A stretch of 64,000 nucleotides of DNA from Lachnospira sp900551945 (GCA_048380335.1 DBFCCI010000006.1:1-64000), one strand, 5' to 3'; shown: positions 44,209 through 54,252, counted from the first letter of the stretch. A program made the numbers and translations. The notes: generated by a model from the letters alone, not told the origin.

Positions 44209-45420
44209 ATGATGCGTTTTACATTACCAAGAGATCTTTATCATGGAAAGGGTTCATTAGAAGCACTTAAAGGACTTACAGGAAAGAAGGCTATCATCTG
44301 TGTAGGTGGTGGTTCAATGAAGAGAAATGGTTTCCTTCAAAGAGCAGAAGATTATCTTAAGGAAGCTGGAATGGAAGTTAAGCTTTTTGAAGGTATTGAG
44401 TCAGACCCATCAGTAGAAACAGTAATGAAGGGTGCTAAGGTTATGGAAGAATTTGAGCCAGACTGGATAGTTGCTATTGGTGGTGGTTCACCTATTGATG
44501 CGGCTAAGGCTATGTGGATTAAGTATGAATATCCAGATATCGAATTTGAAGATATGATTAAGGTATTTGGTCTTCCGAAGCTTAGACAGAAAGCTCATTT
44601 CTGTGCAGTTTCTTCTACATCAGGAACAGCTACAGAAGTAACAGCATTCTCAGTTATTACAGATTATAAGAAGGGTATTAAGTATCCTTTAGCTGATTTT
44701 GAAATCACACCAGATGTTGCAATTGTTGACCCAGAGCTTGCAGAAACAATGCCAGTTAAGTTAGTTGCACATACAGGTATGGATGCTATGACACATGCTA
44801 TTGAAGCTTATGTATCAACAGCTAATTGTGATTATACAGACCCACTTGCTCTCCATGCAATTCAGATGATTAAAGCAAATCTTGTTAAGTCTTATAATGA
44901 AGATATGGATGCTAGAGATGCAATGCACAATGCTCAGTGTCTTGCAGGTATGGCATTCTCTAATGCTTTACTTGGTATCGTTCATTCAATGGCTCATAAG
45001 ACAGGTGCGGCATTTGAAGGTGGTCATATTATTCATGGTGCAGCTAACGCAATGTATCTTCCTAAGGTAATTAAGTACAACTCTAAAGACCCAGTTGCTG
45101 CTGAAAGATACGCATACATAGCTGACTTCATTCATCTTGGCGGTGATACAACAGAAGAAAAGATTGACAATTTGATTGCAATGCTTCGTAAGATGAATGA
45201 TGACCTTAATATTCCACAGTGTATTAAGAATTATGGCGAAGGTGGACTTCCTGCTGAAACAGGTATTGTTCCAGAAGATGAATTTTTAGAGAAGCTTCCA
45301 GATATTGCAGCTAACGCAATTCTTGATGCTTGTACAGGTTCTAATCCACGTCAGCCAAGTCAGGAAGAAATGGAAAAACTTCTTAAGTGTTGTTACTATG
45401 ATACAGAGGTTGATTTCTAA
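44209..45420 (+). CDS. Iron-containing alcohol dehydrogenase
   Basis: A 403-residue NAD(P)H-dependent alcohol dehydrogenase of the iron-activated (type III) family. The dinucleotide site GGGSPIDAAK and the metal-binding stretch (GMDAMTHAIEAY, then VHSMAHKTG and HIIHGAANA, providing Asp/His ligands) are intact. It probably reduces aldehydes to alcohols in fermentation; the exact aldehyde is unknown (butanol dehydrogenase-like members exist). An ACGGAGGG ribosome site precedes the ATG. It is monocistronic with its own consensus promoter and a terminator after it. Codon choice suggests high expression, like tkt and glgP. Confidence 0.93.
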   Translation: MMRFTLPRDLYHGKGSLEALKGLTGKKAIICVGGGSMKRNGFLQRAEDYLKEAGMEVKLFEGIESDPSVETVMKGAKVMEEFEPDWIVAIGGGSPIDAAKAMWIKYEYPDIEFEDMIKVFGLPKLRQKAHFCAVSSTSGTATEVTAFSVITDYKKGIKYPLADFEITPDVAIVDPELAETMPVKLVAHTGMDAMTHAIEAYVSTANCDYTDPLALHAIQMIKANLVKSYNEDMDARDAMHNAQCLAGMAFSNALLGIVHSMAHKTGAAFEGGHIIHGAANAMYLPKVIKYNSKDPVAAERYAYIADFIHLGGDTTEEKIDNLIAMLRKMNDDLNIPQCIKNYGEGGLPAETGIVPEDEFLEKLPDIAANAILDACTGSNPRQPSQEEMEKLLKCCYYDTEVDF

Positions 45421-45465
45421 TATATTCTTAGCTAAATATTATTATAATTAAGATTAGTGATTGAC

Positions 45466-45527
45466 AAGTTCCAGTAAGTTGATATAGTTGTTGTATAACA
45501 ATTATAAGACTTGCTGGAACTTTTTTG
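45466..45527 (+). terminator. Terminator after alcohol dehydrogenase
   Basis: AAGTTCCAGTAAGT pairs with ACTTGCTGGAACTT, with an inner TTGTTGTATAACAA stem and a T-run after it. Confidence 0.75.
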
Positions 45528-45653
45528 ATGCTATCAAGTAGTTTGCTACTTTTATTTAAAGAAGTGATAAATAATAAGTTGTATTAACAAAAGTCTAGTG
45601 CATTTGTGTAAACTACAATAGTAGTGATAGTGTTATAAATAAGTTGTAACTAA

Positions 45654-45680
45654 CATAGCTTGATGTGGAGAGTTGTGACA
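45654..45680 (+). repeat. Short interspersed motif, copy 1
   Basis: CATAGCTTGATGTGGAGAGT followed by TGT. Matches 61264-61287 closely and 43828-43853 on the opposite strand. It sits about 55 bp before plsC. Confidence 0.4.
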
Positions 45681-45734
45681 AGCAAGTAAGTAAGTGGATT
45701 GTAAATTTCTGCTTGACTTAGAAAGGAAAAAATC

Positions 45735-46442
45735 ATGAAAAGAATTATATTAATGTTTTTAAAGAAATTTTTTTATTTACCGAAAATGTTTATAAAACTT
45801 TCAAGGTATGCAAAGAATGTGGATAATTATAGTTATCAAGAATTATATGATTTTATAAGGGATATTACGCATCATGCAGTAAATGCAGGTAAAGTTAAGG
45901 TTAATGTGGAAGGAATTGAAAATATTCCAAAGGATGAAAATTTTATATTCTATCCTAATCATCAAGGCTTTTTTGATGTGCTTGCAATTGTAGAGGTTTG
46001 TCCAGTTCCATTTTCTGTAGTCTATAAAAAGGAACTTAAGGATATTCCATTTTTAAAAAATGTATTTAAGTGTTTACATTCAAAATATATTGATAGAGAA
46101 GATATAAGGCAGTCGCTTACTGTAATTAATGAGATGGCAAAAGAAGTTTCAGATGGACATAACTTCCTTATATTTTCAGAAGGAACAAGAAGTCGCAATG
46201 GTAATAAGCTTCTTGAATTTAAGGGAGGTTCATTTAAGGCGGCATACAAGGCAAAGTGCAAGGTAGTGCCAGTTGCACTTGTTGACACTTATAAAGTGTT
46301 TGATACGGGAAGTATAAAAAAACAGGCTGTAACAGTAAAGTTTTTGCCACCAATAGATTATGAAACATATAAAACTTTAAAAACACCAGAACTTGCAGAG
46401 CTTGTGCATGATAATATTGAAAAAGCAATTGAAATTAGATAA
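45735..46442 (+). CDS. plsC: 1-acyl-sn-glycerol-3-phosphate acyltransferase
   Basis: Acylates lysophosphatidic acid to phosphatidic acid at the membrane. The 235-residue protein has a basic, hydrophobic N-terminus, the catalytic NHQGFFD (H76 to D81, HX4D) and the substrate-binding SEGTRS motif (about 147-152). AGAAAGGAAA precedes the ATG. It is followed by a bidirectional terminator and stands alone. Confidence 0.92.
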   Translation: MKRIILMFLKKFFYLPKMFIKLSRYAKNVDNYSYQELYDFIRDITHHAVNAGKVKVNVEGIENIPKDENFIFYPNHQGFFDVLAIVEVCPVPFSVVYKKELKDIPFLKNVFKCLHSKYIDREDIRQSLTVINEMAKEVSDGHNFLIFSEGTRSRNGNKLLEFKGGSFKAAYKAKCKVVPVALVDTYKVFDTGSIKKQAVTVKFLPPIDYETYKTLKTPELAELVHDNIEKAIEIR

Positions 46443-46479
46443 GTAATTGTTTTAAGGATTAATAAAAAATTTAAAAACT

Positions 46480-46522
46480 AAAGGCGTATACAAACTAATT
46501 AAAAAAGTTTGTATACGCCTTT
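46480..46522. terminator. Bidirectional terminator between plsC and hemolysin III
   Basis: AAAGGCGTATACAAACT and its exact complement separated by nine bases, with A/T runs on both sides. It serves the two convergent genes. Confidence 0.85.
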
Positions 46523-46529
46523 ATAGATT

Positions 46530-47282
46530 TTATTTTATTGGAAATAATGCTATATAGTTGTACATCATTATATAGTGGCAAAGGCTTCCACCCATTACAA
46601 AAAGGTGAAATATCTCATGTGAACCAAAGTTTTTGTGAATAGAGTTAAATATAGGAAGTTTTAACGCATAAATAACGCCACCGATAGTATATATAATACC
46701 ACCACTAAGAAGCCACATAAAAGCTTCCTTAGAAAGTGCATTTAAAATTTGTGGAAATGCAAGAACACATACCCAGCCCATAGCTATATAAAGCACTGAA
46801 GATATCCACTTAGGGCAAGTTACCCAACAAAGCTTAAATATAATTCCACAAAAAGCAATGCCCCATACTAACGAAAGAAGCATGTAGCCTGTTTTACCAT
46901 GAAGTACGATTAAGCAGAGTGGTGTATAAGAGCCAGCAATAAGTATAAATATCATACAGTGGTCTAACTTTTTAAGCACCTTATTAAACTCATCTGAAAT
47001 ATCAAAGGTGTGATATGCTGTGCTTGCACCATATAACAAAATCATGCTTATAATAAATATACTTAAAGATACTACATGGATAATATCACCTGAGTGTGTT
47101 GCCTTCATAATTAAAGGAGCAGTTCCTATAATTGCCATTACCATACCAATAAAATGTGTTATAGCACTTCCAGGGTCTTTTATTGAAAAATGGTACTTCT
47201 CTTTTGAAATATTGCTAGTAGTAAAATTATTATTAAGCTTACTGCTAGAAACACTTTTTTTTAAAGCATACTGTGTATTCAT
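46530..47282 (-). CDS. Hemolysin III family (PAQR-like) membrane protein
   Basis: A 250-residue protein with seven membrane helices and family residues: ITHFIG after the first amphipathic stretch, STAYHTF, LDHC and the HEIFHLFV segment, supplying the conserved His/Asp/Ser of the HlyIII/PAQR superfamily, probably a zinc-dependent amide hydrolase or lipid-related enzyme. The hemolysin name is historical and does not show toxin activity. GAGGCTAATT precedes the ATG at 47282; an ATG four codons upstream is less likely. Confidence 0.88.
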   Translation of the reverse strand: MNTQYALKKSVSSSKLNNNFTTSNISKEKYHFSIKDPGSAITHFIGMVMAIIGTAPLIMKATHSGDIIHVVSLSIFIISMILLYGASTAYHTFDISDEFNKVLKKLDHCMIFILIAGSYTPLCLIVLHGKTGYMLLSLVWGIAFCGIIFKLCWVTCPKWISSVLYIAMGWVCVLAFPQILNALSKEAFMWLLSGGIIYTIGGVIYALKLPIFNSIHKNFGSHEIFHLFVMGGSLCHYIMMYNYIALFPIK

Positions 47283-47681
47283 AATTAGCCTCATTTCTGC
47301 ACATGGATTATATTTTATATTCTCTGCATTTCATGTGCAAAATACAGATTAAATATATTGAAGTTTATAATATTCTATTACATCATTTGTAAAAACTTCA
47401 CATGTAGTAATTAAAACTACATCATGTATATTAGTATACTACACCATCTAAAACACAAATGCAAGAGAATATTTAATTTTTTATTTACGCAAATAATATG
47501 TTAAAGTGTGAGTTTACACTAAGCTTTGGCAACTATGACATAACCTATTAAAAGCTTATAGAGTATGTTTATAATAATTTTTAATAGTAAAAGTTTAAAT
47601 TAGGCATATAAGCCTAGAGTTTATGCGGTGTTTGTAAATATTAAATTTATTGTGTATTTTTAAAGATATTTAACAGATTGT
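47283..47681. other. Divergent intergenic region, hemolysin III / glgP
   Basis: Contains inverted repeats TGCACATG/CATGTGCA (about 47299-47339) and CATGTAGT/ACTACATCATG (about 47400-47428) upstream of the minus-strand gene, which may be operators, and TAGGC/GCCTA (about 47601-47617). GCAAAATACAGA at about 47337 matches the outer end of the palindromic element, perhaps by chance. No ORF was seen. Confidence 0.35.
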
Positions 47682-47710
47682 TTGCAAATATATGTCGAAT
47701 AGTGTATAAT
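47682..47710 (+). promoter_or_regulatory. Promoter of glgP
   Basis: TTGCAA at 47682-47687, a 17-bp spacer and perfect TATAAT at 47705-47710. It leaves a leader of about 138 nt before the start codon. Confidence 0.75.
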
Positions 47711-47730
47711 AAGGACTATACATTTATGAA

Positions 47731-47801
47731 ATTTTTGAAAATTCAAAAAGAAAACCGTCTGACATACGGGGATTGCTGGGAATAAAGGCTCATGCCAATT
47801 T
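47731..47801 (+). promoter_or_regulatory. Structured leader of glgP, possible regulatory RNA
   Basis: GAAAATT (about 47736) pairs with AATTTTC (about 47796) and encloses a CCGT/ACGG hairpin, a purine-rich joining strand (GGATTGCTGGGAATAAA) and a GGC/GCC hairpin, giving a three-way junction of a size seen in small riboswitches. No known class was recognised. Confidence 0.35.
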
Positions 47802-47854
47802 TCAGAATTTGTCATTAGCAAAATTGCTATATAAAGTAGCGGAATGGAGAAGTT

Positions 47855-50335
47855 ATGGCTGAAAGTAAGACATTAAAAAAGAACACATTTGACAAGGAAG
47901 AATTTAAAAAGAGTATCATTAATAACTGTAAAATGCTTTACAGAAGAAATATTGAGGACGCAAATGACCAGCAGAAGTTTCAGTCTGTTGCATATGCAGT
48001 TAAGGACATAATAATTGATAAGTGGATAGCAGCTCAAAAAGCTTATAAAAAGCAAGATGCTAAGATTGTATATTATATGTCAATGGAATTCCTTATGGGT
48101 AGAGCTTTAGGAAATAACATGATTAATATTATGGCATACGATGAGATTAAGGAAGTGCTTGACGAACTTGGTATGGATATTAATGTAATAGAAGACCAAG
48201 AACCAGATGCAGCACTCGGTAATGGCGGTCTTGGAAGACTTGCAGCATGCTTTATGGACTCACTTGCAACACTCGGTTATTCAGCTTGCGGTTGTGGTAT
48301 TAGATATAAGTATGGTATGTTTAAGCAAGAAATAAAAGATGGTTATCAGATTGAAGTTCCAGATAATTGGCTTAAAGACGGCAATCCATTTGAAGTAAAA
48401 AGACCAGAATATCAGTATGAAGTTAAGTTTGGCGGATATGTACGTTCATATAGAGATGAAAAGACTGGTAGAGATATGTTCGTACAAGAAGGATATCAGT
48501 CAGTATATGCTGTACCATATGACCTTCCAATTGTAGGTTATGGTAATAACAATGTTAATACATTAAGAATATGGGATGCTGAACCTGTTGATACATTTAA
48601 CTTAAGTTCATTTGATAAGGGTGATTATCAGAAGGCTATTGAAGAAGAGAACCTTGCAAAGAATATTGTAGAAGTTCTTTATCCTAATGATAACCATTAT
48701 GCAGGTAAGGAATTAAGATTAAAACAGCAGTACTTCTTCGTATCAGCAAGTGTACAAAGAGCTATTGATAAGTATAAGGAAAGTCATGACGATGTAAGAA
48801 AGTTATATGAAAAGGCTGTATTCCAGCTTAATGATACACATCCTACAGTTGCTGTAGCAGAACTTATGAGAATACTTATGGATGAAGAAGGTCTTGAATG
48901 GGACGAAGCATGGGACGTTACAACTAAGTCTGTAGCATATACTAATCATACAATTATGGCAGAAGCCCTTGAAAAATGGCCTATCGAACTTTTCTCAAGA
49001 CTTCTTCCTAGAATTTATCAGATTGTTGAAGAAATCAACAGAAGATTTGTTGAAGAAATTAAGGCTAAGTATCCAGGAGAGCAGGAAAAGATTAGAAAGA
49101 TGGCTATTATTTATGATGGTCAGGTTAAGATGGCTCACCTTGCTATATGTGCAGGTTTCTCTGTAAATGGTGTTGCAAAGCTTCACACAGAGATTTTAAA
49201 GAAGCAGGAACTTAAAGATTTCTATGAAATGATGCCAGATAAGTTTAACAATAAGACTAATGGTATTACACAGAGAAGATTTTTACTTCATGGTAATCCA
49301 CTTCTTGCAGATTGGATTACAGATAAGATTGGAGAAGGTTGGGTAACAGACCTTTCACTTTTAAAGAAGCTTGAAGTATATGTTGATGAGCCTAGATATC
49401 AGCAGGAATTTATGCAGATTAAACGTAAGAATAAGATTAGACTCGCTAAGTATATTAAGGAGCATAATGGAATTGACGTTGACCCAGACTCAATCTTTGA
49501 TGTACAGGTTAAGAGATTACATGAATATAAGAGACAGCTTCTTAATATTCTTCATGTTATGTATCTTTACAATGAGATTAAGAAAAATCCAGATATGGAT
49601 ATAACACCTAGAACATTTATATTTGGTGCAAAAGCCGCTGCTGGATATAAGATTGCAAAGCAGACAATTAAGCTTATCAATAATGTTGCTAATGTAATTA
49701 ATAATGATGCTTCTATTAAGGGTAAGATTAAGGTTGTATTTATTGAAAATTACAGAGTATCTAATGGTGAGATTATATTTGCTGCAGCAGATGTAAGTGA
49801 GCAAATTTCAACAGCATCTAAGGAAGCATCTGGTACTGGTAACATGAAGTTTATGCTTAATGGTGCTATGACTCTTGGAACTATGGACGGTGCTAATGTT
49901 GAAATTGTTCAAGAAGTTGGAATTGACAATGCAGTAATCTTTGGTCTTAGCTCAGATGAAGTTATTAGATATGAAAACGAAGGTGGATATGACCCTATGG
50001 AAATCTTTAACAATGACCAAGATGTTAGAGAAGTTCTTATGGAACTTATCAATGGTAAGTATTCTCCAGAAGACCCTGAAATGTTTAGAGATATTTATAA
50101 TTCACTTCTTAATAATCAAGGCGGAAGAAGAGCTGATACTTACTTTATACTTAAGGATTTCAGAAGTTATGCAGAAGCTCAAAAGACTATTGATGAAAGA
50201 TATAAAGATACTAAACAGTGGGCTAAGTCTGTTATGTTAAATACAGCTAATGCAGGTAAGTTCTCATCAGATAGAACTATTCAGGAATATGTGGATGATA
50301 TCTGGAAGCTTGATAAGGTTGACGTTGAGATGTAA
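47855..50335 (+). CDS. glgP: Glycogen/maltodextrin phosphorylase
   Basis: Releases glucose 1-phosphate from alpha-1,4-glucans. The 826-residue protein is a full GT35 enzyme: ALGNGGLGRLAACFMDS near residue 125, the HEYKRQLLN segment, and the PLP-binding EASGTGNMKF with Lys near residue 665. GGAGAAGTT precedes the ATG. It is monocistronic, with a structured leader, and codon usage like highly expressed genes. No other glycogen genes are in the window. Confidence 0.96.
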   Translation: MAESKTLKKNTFDKEEFKKSIINNCKMLYRRNIEDANDQQKFQSVAYAVKDIIIDKWIAAQKAYKKQDAKIVYYMSMEFLMGRALGNNMINIMAYDEIKEVLDELGMDINVIEDQEPDAALGNGGLGRLAACFMDSLATLGYSACGCGIRYKYGMFKQEIKDGYQIEVPDNWLKDGNPFEVKRPEYQYEVKFGGYVRSYRDEKTGRDMFVQEGYQSVYAVPYDLPIVGYGNNNVNTLRIWDAEPVDTFNLSSFDKGDYQKAIEEENLAKNIVEVLYPNDNHYAGKELRLKQQYFFVSASVQRAIDKYKESHDDVRKLYEKAVFQLNDTHPTVAVAELMRILMDEEGLEWDEAWDVTTKSVAYTNHTIMAEALEKWPIELFSRLLPRIYQIVEEINRRFVEEIKAKYPGEQEKIRKMAIIYDGQVKMAHLAICAGFSVNGVAKLHTEILKKQELKDFYEMMPDKFNNKTNGITQRRFLLHGNPLLADWITDKIGEGWVTDLSLLKKLEVYVDEPRYQQEFMQIKRKNKIRLAKYIKEHNGIDVDPDSIFDVQVKRLHEYKRQLLNILHVMYLYNEIKKNPDMDITPRTFIFGAKAAAGYKIAKQTIKLINNVANVINNDASIKGKIKVVFIENYRVSNGEIIFAAADVSEQISTASKEASGTGNMKFMLNGAMTLGTMDGANVEIVQEVGIDNAVIFGLSSDEVIRYENEGGYDPMEIFNNDQDVREVLMELINGKYSPEDPEMFRDIYNSLLNNQGGRRADTYFILKDFRSYAEAQKTIDERYKDTKQWAKSVMLNTANAGKFSSDRTIQEYVDDIWKLDKVDVEM

Positions 50336-50427
50336 TTGATAATAGGTTAGGGAACAAGAAATAACTAACTTAAGTTATATAACTAACAAAATTAGAAAAA
50401 ATCATTTCTATGAGAAATGGTCTGATA

Positions 50428-50573
50428 TTAAAAGTACAGTTGTATTAAGAAATTTTATTTGTTTGAATAACAATTCAAAATATGTGTTTTTATAAGAACT
50501 TGGCGACCTTTGTGAAAACTTCAAAATTTTAAAAGTGCATTTTTTATAGTTTATACGAAGATAATTAAATTGA
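50428..50573 (+). repeat. GATATC palindromic element, copy F (degenerate)
   Basis: Keeps TCTGATATTAAAAGTACA at the left and TTAAAAGTGCATTTTTTATAGTTTATACGAAGATA pieces at the right, with much mutated interior. It lies after glgP. Confidence 0.45.
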
Positions 50574-50596
50574 AAATTAATTGATAGAATAATAAA

Positions 50597-50676
50597 AACT
50601 AGGGCTGTCACACTAAGAAAATTTTATACAAAAAATATATATTGTATAAATTTTTGTTAATGCGACAGCCCTAGTT
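50597..50676. terminator. Bidirectional terminator, repeat-family member
   Basis: AACTAGGGCTGTC pairs exactly with GACAGCCCTAGTT, with inner CACACTAA and AT-rich arms. It separates convergent glgP and the chemoreceptor gene. The inner part is similar, inverted, to 333-420. Confidence 0.75.
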
Positions 50677-50693
50677 AAAATTTTATATTAGAT

Positions 50694-52709
50694 TTAGTTT
50701 TCATATGTTAAGTTGAAGTATTTTACAAGTTCTTCTAATGTTGCGGCTTGAGCGGCTAGTTCTTCTGAGGTAGCAGAAGCTTCTTGTGCGGCAGCAGAGT
50801 TGTCATCAACACTGTTAGAGATTTCTTCAATTCCTTGTTTTATCTGCTCTAAGCTTTGTGACTGGATAATGAAGTTATCAGCACTCTTTTTTATAAGAGT
50901 ATCTACATTGTCAACAGCATCTACGATTTCCTTTAAGTTGTTAGATACATCTAACGCAAAGCCGGTTCCTTGTTGTATTTCACTTATAGATATTTCTATA
51001 AGGTTTTTAGTATTGGCAGCGGCTTTTGAGCTTTCGTCAGCTAAAGAGCCTATTTCAGTTGCAACAACGGCAAAGCCTTTGCCTGCTTCACCAGCTCTTG
51101 CAGCTTCTATTGAAGCATTAAGAGCCAATAAATTAGTCTGAGAAGCAATATCTTCTATAGTCTTTATAATGCTTACAACTTGATTAGAAGTTTCAGTTAT
51201 CTTATCCATAGCTTCCATCATTTGCTTAGTTCTAAGTTCAGCAGTTTCCATCATATCTTTAACTTTGTCGGCTTCTGAAGCAGATATTTTAGCATCGTTT
51301 GTATTTTGCTCAATCTGGTCGGTTACAGAAGAAGCTGTGGCTGAAAGTTCTTCAATGGCGGCAGACTGATTGCTTGCATTTTCAGCAATATTTTGAGCAG
51401 CTTTTGAAAGGTCGTCAGCACCAGCCGATACTTGTGTTGAACTGTTAATAATATTGTTCATCATATCTTGCAATGAAGCAGAAATATTTTCAAGAGAAGC
51501 TTTGACCTTTGCGAATTCTCCTGCATAGTCGTGTTGTAAAGAGAATTTAAGCTTTCCGTTTGCTAGTCTGTCTAAAACATAAGAAATCTCATCAATATAA
51601 TTAATATATTCTTTTAGACGAATAACTGTCTTTGTGATTGACTGAGCAAGCTCACCAATTTCATTTTCAGAGTTGACACTAATATCTACATCAAGGTTTC
51701 CATTAGCAAGCTCCATAGCAACATCATTTAAACTGATAATAGGCATTGTAATATTTTTAGCAACTTTCTGTGTCGCAATAATAATTGAAACAAGCCCTAT
51801 AATTAAAAGAATTACAGTAGCAGTAATACATATTGATAGGCTTGAAAAATATTCTGAGCCTAACAGACAACTTAAAACAAAATAAGGAGTATCTTCGATT
51901 GAAGTTATATAGCCATATTTTGAACTGCCATCAATTTTATATTTAAGTGATGTTGAATTGTCAGCTTTTATAGTTGACAATATGTTATCAGAAGCATTTA
52001 TCTGTGAAAGTGTCTTTAACTGGTTGTTTTTATCAGGGTGGTATAATATAGTGCCATCTTCAGAAAGTAAAATAACAAATCCACTGTTGCCAATTGTATA
52101 TGAAGAGAATAATTCATTAATATTATCAAGGGAAATATCAAGACCACATATACCAATTACAGTAGAGGTGTTATTATCGTATACAGGAGCAGCAGCGCTG
52201 AGTATTAATTTGCCTGTGCTTGCGTCAGTGTAGGCTTCTGTAAGGATTGTCTTTTTAGAAGTTGCAGCTGTGTACCACAATCTTTGAGTGATATCAAAAC
52301 TACTATCACTTACAAAACCATCTGACTGTGCAAGTATACTGGCATCTATATCGCCAATCCATGCGGCAAGAATATTAGTGCTGTCAGTAGCTTGTGTTTG
52401 TTTTAATTCAGAGAAGACATTATTATATATTGAAAAACTTCTTATGTCATCTCCTTTTTTAGTAGTATCCATGATTTCACGAATATCTGGATTAATAGCC
52501 ATTTGTTCTACAATGGTTGTGTACTTTTTAAAAAATGTTTCTAATTGGTAAGAGGCAGCTTGTGACTGGAGTTGTAAGTCATTTTTTTGAGAGCTAAGAC
52601 TTAAATTACCAATCATTGCTGAGACACCAACCGAAAATATTACAAATATTGTAATTATAACAGTAAGTATCTTTGATGTAACCTCCCTAGAGATACTCTT
52701 TTTCTTCAT
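50694..52709 (-). CDS. Methyl-accepting chemotaxis protein with dCache-type sensor
   Basis: A 671-residue chemoreceptor. One N-terminal helix (about 15-37), an extracytoplasmic region of about 260 residues with dCache features (WYTAATSKKTILTEAY, ISLDNI-like Cache motifs), a second helix (about 300-322), a HAMP domain, then a long signalling coil containing IEDIASQTNLLALNASIEAA, the CheA/CheW-binding hairpin. Ligands of dCache receptors are often amino acids or small acids; here unknown. The ATG at 52709 is chosen for its AAAGGTCGGGTGATA context; 13 in-frame upstream codons are left out. It is convergent with glgP. Confidence 0.93.
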   Translation of the reverse strand: MKKKSISREVTSKILTVIITIFVIFSVGVSAMIGNLSLSSQKNDLQLQSQAASYQLETFFKKYTTIVEQMAINPDIREIMDTTKKGDDIRSFSIYNNVFSELKQTQATDSTNILAAWIGDIDASILAQSDGFVSDSSFDITQRLWYTAATSKKTILTEAYTDASTGKLILSAAAPVYDNNTSTVIGICGLDISLDNINELFSSYTIGNSGFVILLSEDGTILYHPDKNNQLKTLSQINASDNILSTIKADNSTSLKYKIDGSSKYGYITSIEDTPYFVLSCLLGSEYFSSLSICITATVILLIIGLVSIIIATQKVAKNITMPIISLNDVAMELANGNLDVDISVNSENEIGELAQSITKTVIRLKEYINYIDEISYVLDRLANGKLKFSLQHDYAGEFAKVKASLENISASLQDMMNNIINSSTQVSAGADDLSKAAQNIAENASNQSAAIEELSATASSVTDQIEQNTNDAKISASEADKVKDMMETAELRTKQMMEAMDKITETSNQVVSIIKTIEDIASQTNLLALNASIEAARAGEAGKGFAVVATEIGSLADESSKAAANTKNLIEISISEIQQGTGFALDVSNNLKEIVDAVDNVDTLIKKSADNFIIQSQSLEQIKQGIEEISNSVDDNSAAAQEASATSEELAAQAATLEELVKYFNLTYEN

Positions 52710-53140
52710 AAGTATCACCCGACCTTTCTTAAAGTATTGTAAGTGCAAATTTAAGTGAAACTAAACTTTGTAAAGTGATACAAGCAAGTCCTTAATATCC
52801 TAACCATTGCTTAATATAATTGAACAAGAGGATTTGTTTGACAGTTTTAAATTAAAAAAACATATTTTATCAATTATATATTGTAAAAAATTAGATTAAA
52901 ATATATAAATTACATGAACAAATAAGTTTATCACTTGCATTAAATACACTATTATTATATTGACAGAAATATTGTATCACATTATGAAGAATTTTCAAAA
53001 CATTTCAACGCCATAAAGTGATAAAGTTAATTAAAAATATTTGGTTGGTTTGGAATTTGCTGTTTTATATTGCACATAAACATTTATTTTTGCTCATAAA
53101 ATATATCTATAAAAATAATTGTAAGGGGAATTGGGAAATT
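52710..53140. other. Divergent intergenic region, chemoreceptor / SpoIID
   Basis: Very AT-rich. A promoter-like TTGACA (52960-52965) with TATGAA (52983-52988) at 17 bp reads toward spoIID. AAGTGATA occurs at about 52776 and 53015, on the far sides of the region. The frame of the SpoIID protein stays open upstream to 53018, but without a ribosome site. Confidence 0.4.
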
Positions 53141-54091
53141 TTGAGACAAGGTGGGCTTAAGAAAAATATTTTTATTATATTAATATGTATATGCGTTAGT
53201 CTATTAATTCCAGCAGTATTTACACTATCAGTAACAGGTGTAATTGAAGAAAATATGTCGGATAGTGTTATTAATGGCAGAAAAATCAATGTTAAATATA
53301 AACGAGCAGTTAAGTCAGTGGATATTAATAAATTCATTATAATGGTGCTTGCACAAAGATTTGAAATGTCACAGAATATTGAAGTATTGAAGGCAGAGAG
53401 TATTATGGTAAGGACTGATATTTATAGGATAATGAAAGATGATATGCAAATAGACAGTGAAAATCTTAATATACCATTTTTAACAGAAAATCAGATGAAG
53501 GATATATGGAAAGACAAGTTTTCGGAAAATTATAATCTTATTGCAGACTGTGTTTCAGCTACGAGCGGGGTTATTATGACTTATAATGGAAGTCCAATAG
53601 AAGCCAGATATACGAATATAAGTAGTGGAGCTACACTTTCAGGCGTTGATGTGTTAGGAAATGGATATGAATATCTTAAAAGTGTAAGTTGCCCTGATGA
53701 TATGCAAAGTCCTGATTACATAAATGTATTGTCTTTTACATATAAAGATTTTGTTAAGAAATTGACAGCAAAATACAAGGATATCGGACTTGATGAAAAT
53801 GCGCCATTTAAAAGTATACAAATTGTTGCAAAAACTACAGATGGTTACATTAAGAAAATGCAGGTGGGCAATGTTGTAATGACAGGAGCTGAGTTTGCAC
53901 AGATACTTGGAATTAATTCGGCTAATATGACACTTGAAGATATTAATGGAAGTATTAAGATTACTACTAAAGGAGAGGGAAGTAACTTTGGAGTTAGTAT
54001 GTATACAGCAAGCATTATGGCAGAAACTGGTAATACCTACGAAGCCATTTTAACAAAGTTTTACAGTGGGATAACATTTGTGTCGGATTGA
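53141..54091 (+). CDS. spoIID: SpoIID/LytB domain protein
   Basis: About 316 residues from a TTG start with AAGGGGAATTGGG before it. A short basic N-terminus and one helix (about 8-30) anchor it. The external part has the SpoIID pattern: VLAQRFEMSQNIEVLKAESIMVRT corresponds to the region with the catalytic Glu (E near the start of the second helix), then ARYTNISSGATLSG and the YLKSVSCPDD segment. In Bacillus and clostridia SpoIID is a lytic transglycosylase that drives engulfment during sporulation. The gene order SpoIID then LytM-like protein matches clostridial spoIID-spoIIQ. Confidence 0.82.
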   Translation: MRQGGLKKNIFIILICICVSLLIPAVFTLSVTGVIEENMSDSVINGRKINVKYKRAVKSVDINKFIIMVLAQRFEMSQNIEVLKAESIMVRTDIYRIMKDDMQIDSENLNIPFLTENQMKDIWKDKFSENYNLIADCVSATSGVIMTYNGSPIEARYTNISSGATLSGVDVLGNGYEYLKSVSCPDDMQSPDYINVLSFTYKDFVKKLTAKYKDIGLDENAPFKSIQIVAKTTDGYIKKMQVGNVVMTGAEFAQILGINSANMTLEDINGSIKITTKGEGSNFGVSMYTASIMAETGNTYEAILTKFYSGITFVSD

Positions 54092-54252
54092 TATTTATAT
54101 GTGGTATATTGCCAGTTGTTTTTTACTGGTGAGGTTGTTATAAAATATTTAGGTAATTATTTGTGTTTTTGTATAGTTTAATTAAAATTGGAAATCATAC
54201 TAACATCACATAAAAGCGTATGCAAAAAAGTCACGCAGGAATGGAGGTTAGC

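Noticed and set aside
46530..47282. Hemolysin III as a virulence factor
   Set aside because: The family is a widespread PAQR-like membrane protein; the name alone does not support toxicity.
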